Shown: positions 27,943 to 37,448, numbered from the stretch's first letter. The stretch: DNA of 64,000 nucleotides from an uncultured Christensenella sp. (GCA_910578325.1 CAJTQT010000002.1:248001-312000), one strand, 5' to 3'. Numbers and translations: made by a program. Notes: generated by a model from the sequence alone, not told the origin.

Positions 27943-30312
27943 TCAGTCGCCGTTATGCTCTCCGTCTTCTTTCTCTTCGGATTTGTGGTGTTCGTCGTCT
28001 GACTTATTCTCGGCTTTACGACCTCTTGCCAGCATTCCGAACGGATCGTTTATGTTAAATCCGTCCTTAAACCTTATTCCCCCGACTGCAACTTTCTTTT
28101 CGTCTACGGGTTCTATACTCTTTTTTCTCTTGTTGCGTTTCGGCGCGGGCTGTTCTGGGACAGATTCGCCCTGCGTGACAGCGCTTTCCTCTTCCGCTCC
28201 GATTTCCGATTGCGGATTTTCGTCAGTCTCCGTTTCTTTGTTCTCCGACGGTTTATCTTCTTCGGGAATCTCTGTCTGTACAGGCTGGACGTCGGCTTCT
28301 TCCATTTCAGCGTCGCTTTCAGCAACGTCTTCCGAATCAGTCGCGGTCTCATCAACCGCAGGCTCTGCCTCACTGTCGGTTTCGGTTATATCAGAAATCT
28401 CGTCAACGTCGGTCTTTTCCTGTTCCGCGTCCGATTCGGAGTTTTCATTCGCATAAGTATTTTCCTCGGACGGTTCTGTCTCAATGCTCTCCGCCTCGAC
28501 GTCACAGGTGGCGGTTTCGTCAATTTCGGCGATAATTTCGTTTTGAGAATCGCATTCTTCCGCCGATTCCGACTCGGTTATATCGCTATCCGATTCTTTT
28601 GCTTTATTCGCCTCTTCGAGCATACGTCTGCGCTCAGCCAGAAGTTCTTCTTCTCTCTTCGCCTCGGCAAGTTTTGCCATCTGATAACCGAAAGGATCAA
28701 TGCCGTAATGCACAGTCGCGTCGTGTTGCAACAGATCGGCGTTCTTTTCCAAATCCTCGCGGTGTTTTGCAAACGCGGCGGCGCGCTTTTCCATTTCCGC
28801 AATTCGGTGACGGATTCTCTCCTGCCGCACACGCTCGTCGATTTCTTCCTGCTTGATTCTGCGGTAAGAAATGAGACATCTGTCAACCGCGTCCTTTACT
28901 TTTGCGATATCCTCCTGTTTGAGTTTATCGTCGTCGGGACGTTTATAAAGTTTGCGTACTTCGTAAAGATGCCGGTCAAATTTTTCGACGTCCGCGTCGA
29001 GGTCGACTTCCTCCTGATCTGCCTTAGGCGCAATTTCTTTGAGCCTTTCGACTTCGACGGGTTTTTCGACTTCGACCTCCTGAATGATTTCTTTTTCTTT
29101 ATCTTTTTCGCGCTCTTCAACCTCAGGTTGACGTTCTTGATTCTGCGGAGTTTCAGCGTCGGATTCCTGCGTTTTGTCTTCGGGTTGACGTTCCTCATCA
29201 AGCGACGTCTCCGCTTCTTCGTTTTCTTGCGGCGTAACATCTTCTATTCTGTCTTCTTCGTCTTTCAACTCGTCGTCCAGTTTCTGAGCATATTCGTCCC
29301 GATTGAGTTCGTCTTTCTGGAAATCCATATCGCCAACGCGCAGGAAATCTGAAAATTCTTTATCTTCCATATCCATATCGGTCTCGTGTTGCTCGTACAT
29401 ACTCTCAAAAATCATCGTATTGAGAGTGACCATATTTTTCAGATTGTCCACGTTATCCGTTTCGATATCGTAGTTTTCAACCTCGTCGGATGTGGAAAAA
29501 CCGCCCGTAGCGTTGTAAGTTTCGATAAACTGCCATAGTGTAAGCGCTTTTTTAAAATTCGGCTCTTTCAGGATGACGTTCGTACGCATAATAGGCGGAC
29601 GGACGGGCGCGGAATTGCGCATAGATTTTGCAAAAGACGACGACAAAAAGTCTGTAATAATGCGGTCTATTTTGGCAACGCGCTCGATTTTGGTCAGAGT
29701 GTCGGGATCTAAACGCATAACCTCGTCAAAACTGAGTTGCGCAAAATATTCGGTTCTGAAAGTAACCTTTTTACTCGGCAGATTAAAACGCGATTCAACG
29801 TCAAGTTCAAGCACGTCCTGCGTTGCGGACGCCTTTTTGATCTTATCGTATCGCATCGTGACAAAATCTTTGAGTTTAAGAAGCAAAGTATAGATAAAAC
29901 GGTTTTCGTAAATTTCAAACGACTCTTCTTTTGTGATATTGAGTATTTTGCTGGGAGTAACCATTCCGTCCTTATCGACTTTGGATATCATATTCGTATG
30001 CTGCGCGAGAAACTTGACGGATTCCGTCGAAATACTGCGCGCAAGAGACACGTCCACAATATCCTCTTCCTGTACGATAAATTTTCGAGGGTTACGGACA
30101 ATCGTATCGAGATTCGGCAGAATTTCTTCTATCGTATCGATCCAGTCAATAGAAATATCCTGTATAAGACGTTTTTTCGCCAACTTGAAATTCGACGAGC
30201 CTTTATCTACGCGTTTTTTAAACTGCTCGTAGAACTCCTCGTTTTTCAGAACGGATACGATTTTGTGCGCATACTGCCTGTATACGTCTCTGGTAATCTG
30301 ATTTTCAGCCAT
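27943..30312 (-). CDS. DUF2357 (McrC N-domain-like) protein with acidic and coiled-coil tails
   Basis: 789 residues. Residues 1-325 look like DUF2357, the N-terminal domain of McrC-type partners of McrB: an all-helical start, the hallmark ENRF at 136-139 (FEIYENRFIYTLLLKLK) and MRTNVILKEPNFKKALTLWQFIE. Then comes an acidic Glu/Gln/Pro segment (about 310-460), a helical coiled-coil region (about 460-600, EERVRQERIRHRIAEMEKR-like), a very acidic stretch and a basic end (KRNKRKKS). I see no PD-(D/E)xK nuclease motif, which McrC normally carries after this domain. It lies between the AAA gene and a signal peptidase. DUF2357 assignment is by pattern only. Confidence 0.72.
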   Translation of the reverse strand: MAENQITRDVYRQYAHKIVSVLKNEEFYEQFKKRVDKGSSNFKLAKKRLIQDISIDWIDTIEEILPNLDTIVRNPRKFIVQEEDIVDVSLARSISTESVKFLAQHTNMISKVDKDGMVTPSKILNITKEESFEIYENRFIYTLLLKLKDFVTMRYDKIKKASATQDVLELDVESRFNLPSKKVTFRTEYFAQLSFDEVMRLDPDTLTKIERVAKIDRIITDFLSSSFAKSMRNSAPVRPPIMRTNVILKEPNFKKALTLWQFIETYNATGGFSTSDEVENYDIETDNVDNLKNMVTLNTMIFESMYEQHETDMDMEDKEFSDFLRVGDMDFQKDELNRDEYAQKLDDELKDEEDRIEDVTPQENEEAETSLDEERQPEDKTQESDAETPQNQERQPEVEEREKDKEKEIIQEVEVEKPVEVERLKEIAPKADQEEVDLDADVEKFDRHLYEVRKLYKRPDDDKLKQEDIAKVKDAVDRCLISYRRIKQEEIDERVRQERIRHRIAEMEKRAAAFAKHREDLEKNADLLQHDATVHYGIDPFGYQMAKLAEAKREEELLAERRRMLEEANKAKESDSDITESESAEECDSQNEIIAEIDETATCDVEAESIETEPSEENTYANENSESDAEQEKTDVDEISDITETDSEAEPAVDETATDSEDVAESDAEMEEADVQPVQTEIPEEDKPSENKETETDENPQSEIGAEEESAVTQGESVPEQPAPKRNKRKKSIEPVDEKKVAVGGIRFKDGFNINDPFGMLARGRKAENKSDDEHHKSEEKEDGEHNGD

Positions 30313-30516
30313 AATACTTTTTTTATATTTGCCGTTTGCTCACCCAGATATCTCTTGCTGAAATCGGGTTTTCTATTCCGCGCCCGCACGACGCATCGGT
30401 CTGAACCGACAAGCCGTACGTTTGCGTTTTAGTTTATAACAGCGCAAATCATTTACTGCCTGCGTGTAACCGCCGACAACTGCACTCCCAAAAGTGCCTC
30501 AACGTCAATTATGCCG

Positions 30517-32031
30517 TTAGAACAGTTTCTTCAATCTGTTGATATATTCCTTGCTCTCCTGCATATTCTCTTCGCCGAAAAGTTCACTCAGATAAAGCAC
30601 GAGCCCGTCGATTTCATCACGGATATACGAAAGGTTGAGCGATTCGAACTTTCTGAAAATCTTGTTGCAGAGCACGTAATCCAGACCGTCGAGTTCGCTT
30701 CCGCCGCAACCGACGTAAGACGGAACAAATTCTTTCAACTGCTTTACGATACGGTTTCCGAACGCGAGTCGGAAATGCTCGATTACGTAATCGTCAAGTT
30801 GATTTATCTTATCAAGATTATCCTGCGAGACCTGATATATTTCCTGGGACTTTTTAAACTCCGCTTCAAGATGCTTATAACTTATAAACAAATTATCTTC
30901 CCACGGCGCTTCGAAAGCAATACCTTTACTGTTAATGTTGATAGGCATAGCACGGTCGTAAACCTTATCAGAAATCGCAAACGTAGAGTCGTCGTTGTTA
31001 GCCGTTCCGATAAACCACATATTCTGCGGCAGTTGGAATCTACCCTTCTCGATATGCTTAGGGTCGTTCGGCCAGCCGGACGGCACAAGGTCGACAATCC
31101 ATTCGTCGCGCGACGGCATTTCGAGTATGGACAACATTTCCGCAAAGTAGTATTCCACACGCGCGATGTTCATTTCGTCGAGAACGGTGAGGTAAATCTG
31201 GTCGTTCCACGTTGCCTCGTACATCTTCTTTAAAACTTCGGTTTCGTTGAAACGTTTCGTAAATTCGTTAAAATAACCGAAAAGTTCGGTACGGTCACGC
31301 CAAGACGGCTGTACGGAAGCGATTGTCGCGGGATTGTTTAGGAATATGCCCATAGCGTGCGGCAACGACGTCTTACCTGTACCTGATATACCCTGCAATA
31401 TAAGCAGTCTCGACGTCGAAAGGCTTGCCACAAACAGCCTTATTATACGCGGCTGATAAAAAAGTTTCATACGCGAACAGGCAAAGTTGCGGAACTTATC
31501 GCAAAACTGCGGCAAAGTAATTTCGTCGTCATAGACAGGCGGAACATAGTTCTCGTAAATCTTATCGATTTCGGTAAGTTTGTAAAAACGGGATTCTCCC
31601 GACGGACTCTTTTCCTTGCCTTCTTCGCCTTCCGAGCCTTCCTCGCCTTCATAGTTGCCGATATCGCTGACTCGCATACTCAGTATACGGTCTTTCTCCG
31701 CGCTCATCTTTATAATCTGTTTTTTGAGATTCGCGCATTCTTCAACCAAATCCTGCGGCAGAACTTTCGCCTTGCCCAGTCTTGCAAGTTTGCGCAATCC
31801 CATAATGGCAAGTACGATTATAGCAACCATAACCGCTACTATCAGAATAATGAAGATGATGGCGACGGCCCATTCGCCCGCGCCGAAATATTCGGTGTAA
31901 TTTTTGAAAGCGTCAGAATAACCCTCGTTGTAAAAAATATGTAAGAAGCCCCAGAAAATACTCCCGATTCCCTTATCGTAAAACGCTCCGAGAAACGCTT
32001 TAAGAAATTCAAATACAAGATTGATATTCAT
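30517..32031 (-). CDS. Membrane-anchored McrB-like AAA+ ATPase
   Basis: 504 residues. A hydrophobic helix at about 54-77 (AVAIIFIILIVAVMVAIIVL) anchors it; a charged coil and acidic linker follow. The AAA domain has Walker A GISGTGKTS (214-222), Walker B VLDEMNIARVEYYFAEMLS typical of McrB/AAA_5 proteins, and the sensor region GTANNDDSTF followed by KVYDRA. No DNA-reading N-terminal domain (EVE, YTH or similar) is present; the membrane helix replaces it. No Shine-Dalgarno is seen before the ATG at 32031. About 200 bases without recognisable features separate it from the DUF2357 gene. Confidence 0.85.
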   Translation of the reverse strand: MNINLVFEFLKAFLGAFYDKGIGSIFWGFLHIFYNEGYSDAFKNYTEYFGAGEWAVAIIFIILIVAVMVAIIVLAIMGLRKLARLGKAKVLPQDLVEECANLKKQIIKMSAEKDRILSMRVSDIGNYEGEEGSEGEEGKEKSPSGESRFYKLTEIDKIYENYVPPVYDDEITLPQFCDKFRNFACSRMKLFYQPRIIRLFVASLSTSRLLILQGISGTGKTSLPHAMGIFLNNPATIASVQPSWRDRTELFGYFNEFTKRFNETEVLKKMYEATWNDQIYLTVLDEMNIARVEYYFAEMLSILEMPSRDEWIVDLVPSGWPNDPKHIEKGRFQLPQNMWFIGTANNDDSTFAISDKVYDRAMPININSKGIAFEAPWEDNLFISYKHLEAEFKKSQEIYQVSQDNLDKINQLDDYVIEHFRLAFGNRIVKQLKEFVPSYVGCGGSELDGLDYVLCNKIFRKFESLNLSYIRDEIDGLVLYLSELFGEENMQESKEYINRLKKLF

Positions 32032-32153
32032 AACAATTATTTATTTTATACTCTTCTAAGTTATGCTTGCGCGTACGCAAACGCAAGTGCGCTTATATGC
32101 GTACGCAAGCGGACGGAATATCCGTCAAACCCCCTATTACAGTCCCGAACCGA

Positions 32154-33110
32154 TTATTCCTCGGTTTCATCGGGAGCGGAAGACTCCTCTTCGGGCTCAG
32201 CCGTTTCGGAAATTTCTTCCTTATCTGATCCCGCGGGTATGAGCGTTTGCTCTGCCTGCGCCTCGGATTCCTGCTTTTCCCTGCTCAACGATGCGAGATA
32301 TTCCTCCGCAAGACGACGCTTTTCTTCGTCGCTCAGACTGTCCACCGTAACGACCTGCTCTCCTGCAACCTTCTTGTTGTTTTCGAGTTTAGCAATGACC
32401 AAAGTGCGCACCAGAATAAATGCGTAAATTACAAACAAAAGAATCAGCGGAAGCACTACAATGCAGAAGAAACGAGTTTTACCTTCCACCGGATCTTGCA
32501 TAAAGTTTCCGAGTGCGCCCGCGCCTTTGAGCATTTTACCGCTTGTAAAGATAAGTTCTCCGTTTTCACCCTCGGATACATCTCCCCATACGGCGACGAT
32601 ATCCTCCGGCGAAACTTTATGTTTATCCCAAGACGAATGGTCTGCGTCCTCAGCAACCGTATCCTGCCATCTGCCTTCCTGATTATCGCCGCGGGTGCGT
32701 ATAGCCGTAACCGTGCCGGCAGCATTCTTTTCAATACCTACTACTCTGTGCGAGTTGAAGTCCGGATAATTAGAACCTGCCTGATAACGCAGAAATTTAA
32801 ACGTGATAACCTGTCCGACTTTAAGGTCCGCTCCGTCTCCGCTGTACGCTGTCGAAATGATAACGTCGTTCTTTTTGAACGTCGGAGCCATCGAGTCCGA
32901 AGCAACCGAGAAATAGCAGTTATCGCCGACGCGTGTAATGTTGTCGGGATTAGCCGAACGTATGATAGTGAAAATGGCGACAACCAGTGCAAAAACTATC
33001 AAAACGATACAAATAACGTTCACAACCCAATTGAGAATGGTCCTTACCTTCTGTTGAGAGGGCGTGAGTTCTTTCTTCTCTTTCTGAGAAGACTTTGCGA
33101 AAATATTCAT
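32154..33110 (-). CDS. ER/SipW-type signal peptidase I, first of two
   Basis: 318 residues. A span at about 27-50, the nucleophile S73 in SVASDSMAPTFKKNDVI, the histidine H121 in FNSHRVVGIEK and the acid in IRTRGDNQEG mark an ER-type (Ser-His) signal peptidase. An inserted region (about 130-195) is longer than in the paralogue. A second span (FFCIVVLPLILLFVIYAFIL) leads to a charged cytosolic tail with LSDEEKRRLAEEYL. AAGGAG precedes the ATG. First gene of the unit with the McrB-like ATPase and DUF2357 protein. Confidence 0.9.
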   Translation of the reverse strand: MNIFAKSSQKEKKELTPSQQKVRTILNWVVNVICIVLIVFALVVAIFTIIRSANPDNITRVGDNCYFSVASDSMAPTFKKNDVIISTAYSGDGADLKVGQVITFKFLRYQAGSNYPDFNSHRVVGIEKNAAGTVTAIRTRGDNQEGRWQDTVAEDADHSSWDKHKVSPEDIVAVWGDVSEGENGELIFTSGKMLKGAGALGNFMQDPVEGKTRFFCIVVLPLILLFVIYAFILVRTLVIAKLENNKKVAGEQVVTVDSLSDEEKRRLAEEYLASLSREKQESEAQAEQTLIPAGSDKEEISETAEPEEESSAPDETEE

Positions 33111-33300
33111 AAATTTTCTCCTTAGATGCCTTGCCGCGTTCTTTCCCGAGACTTATTGCCGTAAACAGTGCGACGCCGCACCGCCGAGATAAAACCCAAC
33201 CGCTATTGACATCATCGGGCCATACTTATTGCCATTTAAAGCGCTTTGCGCCCTTCACCCGAATGACTTTGCTGTACCTGCGGACAAGCCGCATATATAA

Positions 33301-33329
33301 ATTATATATGAATATAAAATTAATGTCAA
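33301..33329 (-). promoter_or_regulatory. Strong promoter of the signal peptidase/McrB-like operon
   Basis: Perfect TTGACA at 33324-33329 and perfect TATAAT at 33301-33306 with a 17-base spacer. The predicted leader is about 185 bases. The 479-base gap between the genes at 33110 and 33590 holds only this promoter and the terminator at 33531; I see nothing else in it. Confidence 0.85.
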
Positions 33330-33530
33330 TATACGAAATTGCCGTTAATAAATTAAAATTAGCAAAATTGCAATAAAATATATGAGCAACGCAAATGCAG
33401 TATGTTTGTGAATCGTCCATATACAATAAAATTAAAACTTTGTTATCTGGAAGCAATGCGCAAGACATAGGTTTTGTAACTGTCTACTTATGAAATATTA
33501 AAATTACGTCTATTTAGTTTTTTGTAAGAA

Positions 33531-33559
33531 AAAGGCACTTTTACATTAAAAGTGCCTTT
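33531..33559. terminator. Terminator after the EF-G2 gene
   Basis: AAAGGCACTTTT and AAAAGTGCCTTT form a 12-base stem with a five-base loop; T-rich sequence follows on the minus strand. Confidence 0.9.
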
Positions 33560-33589
33560 AATGATTGTATCAATACAGTAAGCGCCGGA

Positions 33590-35638
33590 TTACGCTTCGC
33601 GGGATTTTGCCTCCGCGATAATCTTATCGTTGTTCATCGCCGGGACCTCTTCGTAACGCGCGTGGTGCATTTCGAATTTACCTCTACCCTGCGTCATAGA
33701 CCGCAAATCCGTGGCATAACGGAACATTTCGGCTTGCGGAACTTCGGCAGTTATAATCTGCTTGCCGTTTGCCATATCCGTGCCGAGAATTCTTCCGCGA
33801 CGCTTGTTCATATCGCCGAGGATATCTCCGAGATATTCGTCAGGAACAGTGATCTTCGCTTCCATAATAGGTTCGAGGAAGCAGGGAGCCGCCGCCGCGA
33901 TACCGTCGGCATAAGAGAGTTTCGCCGCCGTGACGAAAGCGATTTCCTTACTGTCGACAGGGTGATACTTTCCGTCGTAAAGCGTTGCTTTCAGATTGAC
34001 CATAGGATAACCCGCGAGCACGCCGTGCTTGATAGCCTCCCTCAAACCCTTTTCAACCGCGGGAATGAACTGACGAGGCACCGCGCCGCCGACAACAGCG
34101 TCTACAAATTCGAATTCGCCGTCCGCCGCGCCCGCTTCGTACTTGATAAACACGTCGCCGTACTGACCTGCTCCGCCCGATTGCTTTTTATGCTTACCCT
34201 CTGCCTGCGCAGTCTTTTTTATGGTCTCGCGATACGCCACTCTCGGCTCCTGCCATGCGATATCTATGCCGAGTTTCGCCTTTACGCGTTTGCACATAAT
34301 ATCGAGTTGAGCCTCTCCGAGTCCGCTGATGAGCACGTCGCCGGTTTCAACGTTCTTTTCTACCTTGAAAGTTGCGTCCTCTTCCTGCATCTTGATAAGT
34401 CCCTGAATCGCTTTTTCCTCGTCTTTCGCCGCTTTTACAGCATAGGAAATGACGGGAGACGGGAATTCTATCTTTTCAAACACGAGTTTGTTGCCCGAAG
34501 CGGCAAGAGTATCGTTTGTATTTGTGTACACGAGTTTCGCAACCGCGCCGATATCGCCCGCGGAAAGACCGTCGACCGTCTCCTGCTTCTTGCCTTTAAG
34601 AACGTAAATCGCGCCGACTTTTTCGGGTTTATCCTGCGAATTATTATATATATTATCTCCGCTGGACAGTTTGCCCTGTATAACTTTGAATATAAGCAAT
34701 TTTCCTACGTACGGGTCTACCACGGATTTAATGACCTGCGCGCTGAACGGAGCCGCAGCGTCTACGCCGATTTCCTTAACCTCTCCGCCGACAGTCGCTT
34801 TGATTTTATGAACGCGGCCGGGATGCGGCATAAGGTCGACGATCTTATCCATAAGCCTTGCCACTCCCTTTGAATTGAGCGCGTTACCTGCCATAAGCGG
34901 GATAAACACTTCGTCGGCGATAGCGACGTGCAAACCTTTCTGGATTTCCTCGTCGGTAAATTTTTCGCCTTCGAAGAATTTCATCATAAGTTCCTCGTCT
35001 GTTTCGGCGATCATCTCCATAAGTTTGGCAGTATACTCTTCAACGTCCGCTTTCACCACGGCGGGAGTTTCTATAACCTTGCCCGCAAGGTCGAACGCTT
35101 TGCCGGAAAGAACGTCCACGGATCCGATCATCGCTCCGTTTTCCATAATCGGAAGTTCGACGGGAACAACGTTTTTATACTTTGCCATAATCGCTTTGAC
35201 AGTTCCGTTGAAATCGGAATTGTCTTTATCCACCGCGTTGACGAATATAAACGACGGAATTTTTTTCTCTCCGCACAAATCGAGAGCCTTTTCCGTACCG
35301 ACCGTAACCGAGCCGCTTGCGGAAGTGACGACTACCGCGCTGTCTGCGGCTTGCAACGCCGCCTGCATTTCGCCCTCGAAATCGAAAAAGCCGGGAACGT
35401 CGAGTATATTTATCTTCGTATCGCGATAGACCGCGTAACCCAGAGCAAGAGAAATAGAAATCTTACGTTTTATTTCTTCGTCATCATAGTCCATAGTAGA
35501 CGAACCGTCGTCCACCTTACCGAGACGGCTTATTGTTTTTGCTTCGAACATAATCGCTTCGGCAAGCGAAGTCTTTCCTTCGCCGGAGTGTCCGATAAGC
35601 GCAACGTTGCGTATAGATTGAGTGTCAAAAATTTTCAT
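33590..35638 (-). CDS. Elongation factor G-like GTPase (EF-G2 type)
   Basis: 682 residues, a little shorter than canonical EF-G. Translational GTPase of the EF-G2 group, whose exact role is unclear. G1 reads GHSGEGKTSLAEA, G3 ILDVPGFFDFEGEM and G4 NAVDKDNSDF rather than NKMD; domain IV has KQSGGAGQYGDVFIKYE. These variants separate it from the canonical fusA, which normally sits in the str operon. AAGGGG precedes the ATG at 35638. Single gene with its own promoter and terminator. Confidence 0.92.
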   Translation of the reverse strand: MKIFDTQSIRNVALIGHSGEGKTSLAEAIMFEAKTISRLGKVDDGSSTMDYDDEEIKRKISISLALGYAVYRDTKINILDVPGFFDFEGEMQAALQAADSAVVVTSASGSVTVGTEKALDLCGEKKIPSFIFVNAVDKDNSDFNGTVKAIMAKYKNVVPVELPIMENGAMIGSVDVLSGKAFDLAGKVIETPAVVKADVEEYTAKLMEMIAETDEELMMKFFEGEKFTDEEIQKGLHVAIADEVFIPLMAGNALNSKGVARLMDKIVDLMPHPGRVHKIKATVGGEVKEIGVDAAAPFSAQVIKSVVDPYVGKLLIFKVIQGKLSSGDNIYNNSQDKPEKVGAIYVLKGKKQETVDGLSAGDIGAVAKLVYTNTNDTLAASGNKLVFEKIEFPSPVISYAVKAAKDEEKAIQGLIKMQEEDATFKVEKNVETGDVLISGLGEAQLDIMCKRVKAKLGIDIAWQEPRVAYRETIKKTAQAEGKHKKQSGGAGQYGDVFIKYEAGAADGEFEFVDAVVGGAVPRQFIPAVEKGLREAIKHGVLAGYPMVNLKATLYDGKYHPVDSKEIAFVTAAKLSYADGIAAAAPCFLEPIMEAKITVPDEYLGDILGDMNKRRGRILGTDMANGKQIITAEVPQAEMFRYATDLRSMTQGRGKFEMHHARYEEVPAMNNDKIIAEAKSREA

Positions 35639-35668
35639 AACTAACCCCTTTTATTAGTCGATATTAAA

Positions 35669-35697
35669 ATTCTATAATAAAAATATTCAAATTTCAA
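35669..35697 (-). promoter_or_regulatory. Promoter of the EF-G2 gene
   Basis: TTGAAA at 35692-35697 and TAGAAT at 35669-35674 with a 17-base spacer. Confidence 0.55.
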
Positions 35698-35791
35698 TAC
35701 CGAATTTCAAACAAATTGTAAATTTTGCACAAATTTTGCGGCGGCAGAAGGCAAAATTCGGGTTATATATGCGTACGCGCGTACATATCTT

Positions 35792-36547
35792 ATGGATATG
35801 ACAACCATAGGCGTATACGACAGCGGCATAGGCGGACTCACAACGGCGAAAATACTTCTCAACAGATTTGCAGGCAACGATTTATTTTATTTTGCCGATA
35901 ATCTGAATCACCCCTTCGGGAACAAAGACGAGGACAGTTTAAAGGAAACGGTTCGAAAAGGAATCGCGCACGTAAAAGCGCATTCCGACATCGTAGTGCT
36001 CGCCTGCAACACCGCGTCGTCCGTAACCGAAGAAAAGGACGTTATAAAACTGCTTCCGCCTATCGGAGACTTCTGCGAAGACGCCGAAAACACTCTTATA
36101 ATGGCAACCAACCGCACTCTCTGCAAGATCTCGGACATCAAATCGGACGACGCATCGCAAAATAAATCCGCTTTTCTGCGAGATTTCAAAAAGGCGGACA
36201 CCTCCGAACTTGCTACGCTCGTAGAAATACAGGCAAGTTTGCAAAGCAGAAAAGGCAATCTTGATATGACGGAATTGCTTCCCTACTTCGCAGAGAGGAT
36301 ATTTTCATTCAAGGGCGTAAAAAACGTAATTCTCGGATGCTCGCATTACCTATACTGCAAGCCGCAGATAAGCAAGATACTGGGCGCGGTAAACTATTTC
36401 GACGGCAATGAATATCTTTGCCGCGAACTTGAAACCCAAATCTCCGCGCACCCGCAGTCTCCTGCGAAAATAACTTTCGGATTCACTTCGCAAAATGAAG
36501 AAAAAAAGTATGACAGAATTTTGAAAATCCTGATGAATACCGACTGA
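35792..36547 (+). CDS. Glutamate/aspartate racemase-family protein (MurI-like)
   Basis: 251 residues. The fold signature YDSGIGGLTTAKILL and both catalytic cysteines are present: the first in VVLACNTASS and the second in VILGCSHYLYCKP. Between them the sequence departs from typical MurI: the phosphate-like loop reads ADNLNHPFGN where MurI has GDxARxPYG, and the middle section carries an unusual acidic, Lys-rich stretch (residues about 110-145). It could still supply D-glutamate for peptidoglycan. A second ATG lies two codons in (35798). No Shine-Dalgarno is visible. Divergent from EF-G2, convergent with gpr. Confidence 0.82.
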   Translation: MDMTTIGVYDSGIGGLTTAKILLNRFAGNDLFYFADNLNHPFGNKDEDSLKETVRKGIAHVKAHSDIVVLACNTASSVTEEKDVIKLLPPIGDFCEDAENTLIMATNRTLCKISDIKSDDASQNKSAFLRDFKKADTSELATLVEIQASLQSRKGNLDMTELLPYFAERIFSFKGVKNVILGCSHYLYCKPQISKILGAVNYFDGNEYLCRELETQISAHPQSPAKITFGFTSQNEEKKYDRILKILMNTD

Positions 36548-36584
36548 AACAGGCATTCTAACGGCATATTTTATAATATTTAGA

Positions 36585-37448
36585 CTATCTCCCGAACGTA
36601 CGGTTGAGCGCGGAGGCTATTACTCCCGCTGACGCTTCGACGAGATAGTCTATTTCTTTCGGCGCAACGACAAGGTTGGAAAGATTTTTGTCAACCATAC
36701 TTGCGCGAAGGCGGTATTCGTCGATTTCTCCCCCCGTCTGCTCGGAATAATCCTTTACGAAATTGTATATCGCGGTACGCATCGAAAGCATAAGCGGCAC
36801 GCCTATGGCAACCGTCGGCACGCCCAGCACGGACTTGTCTATACGCTGTTTATCCTGTCCTACTCCCGCGCCGGGGGAAATGCCCGAAGTGCTTATCTGA
36901 AACGACGTACCCACTCGGGAAACCGAACTGGTTGCAAGGCTGTCAATCAGAATTACCGCGCAGGGCTTGACCTTTTCAGTAACCGCGCTCGCAATATCTG
37001 CGGACTGAATACCCGTCGTACCCAGAACTCCGGTAGTCATCGCGCAGACGCACTGTCTCGAATAAGACTGTAAATACTGTTTTGTGACCTCTACGCCCTC
37101 AACCGTGCGCACGCCTAGCGCATCGGCGATTATTCCGCCGTTTCCCAACCCTATAACTAGTACGGGAACAGACTTTCGCAGAGTGCCCAGCAATCCAGCC
37201 ACAGTTGAGGATACGTAGCCCGACAAGGTTTTCAACGCACTCTCGCTGTCGTAAATATTTCGCGGACAGTCGTAAGTGACGTACACTCCGCGCTCGCGTC
37301 CTATTCGTTTTGAGAGTTCGAGACTTTTTACGTTGAGGCACCTCTGAACGATGCCGTAAGACATAGTCGTTTGTTTTGACAATTCTCCAAGTCCCGCCGC
37401 TTCTGCGGCTTCGACAGCCATATCGGTGACAATTTCCGTTGAATTCAT
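36585..37448 (-). CDS. gpr: Germination protease GPR
   Basis: 287 residues, shorter than the Bacillus enzyme. Aspartic-type endopeptidase that degrades small acid-soluble spore proteins. Diagnostic: VLVIGLGNGGIIADALG, TGVLGTTGIQSADI, IDSLATSSVSRVGTSFQIS and TSGISPGAGVGQ. Together these show a spore-forming lineage, though no SASP or other sporulation gene is in the window. The ATG at 37448 has no Shine-Dalgarno; CATAAT ends six bases before it, so a leaderless mRNA is possible. Next to rpsT, divergent, as is common in Clostridia. Confidence 0.92.
   Translation of the reverse strand: MNSTEIVTDMAVEAAEAAGLGELSKQTTMSYGIVQRCLNVKSLELSKRIGRERGVYVTYDCPRNIYDSESALKTLSGYVSSTVAGLLGTLRKSVPVLVIGLGNGGIIADALGVRTVEGVEVTKQYLQSYSRQCVCAMTTGVLGTTGIQSADIASAVTEKVKPCAVILIDSLATSSVSRVGTSFQISTSGISPGAGVGQDKQRIDKSVLGVPTVAIGVPLMLSMRTAIYNFVKDYSEQTGGEIDEYRLRASMVDKNLSNLVVAPKEIDYLVEASAGVIASALNRTFGR

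Noticed and set aside
28210..29352. 380-residue frame on the plus strand
   Set aside because: A shadow of the acidic DUF2357-gene region; it is Phe/Arg-rich because it reads Glu/Asp codons backwards.
27943..32031. A classical McrBC restriction system
   Set aside because: No nuclease motif, no DNA-recognition domain, a membrane anchor on the ATPase and no methyl-dependent features; restriction is not supported.
33662..34873. 403-residue frame on the plus strand
   Set aside because: It is antisense to the EF-G2 gene, whose motifs are complete; the translation is rich in Arg/His/Phe and has no domain.
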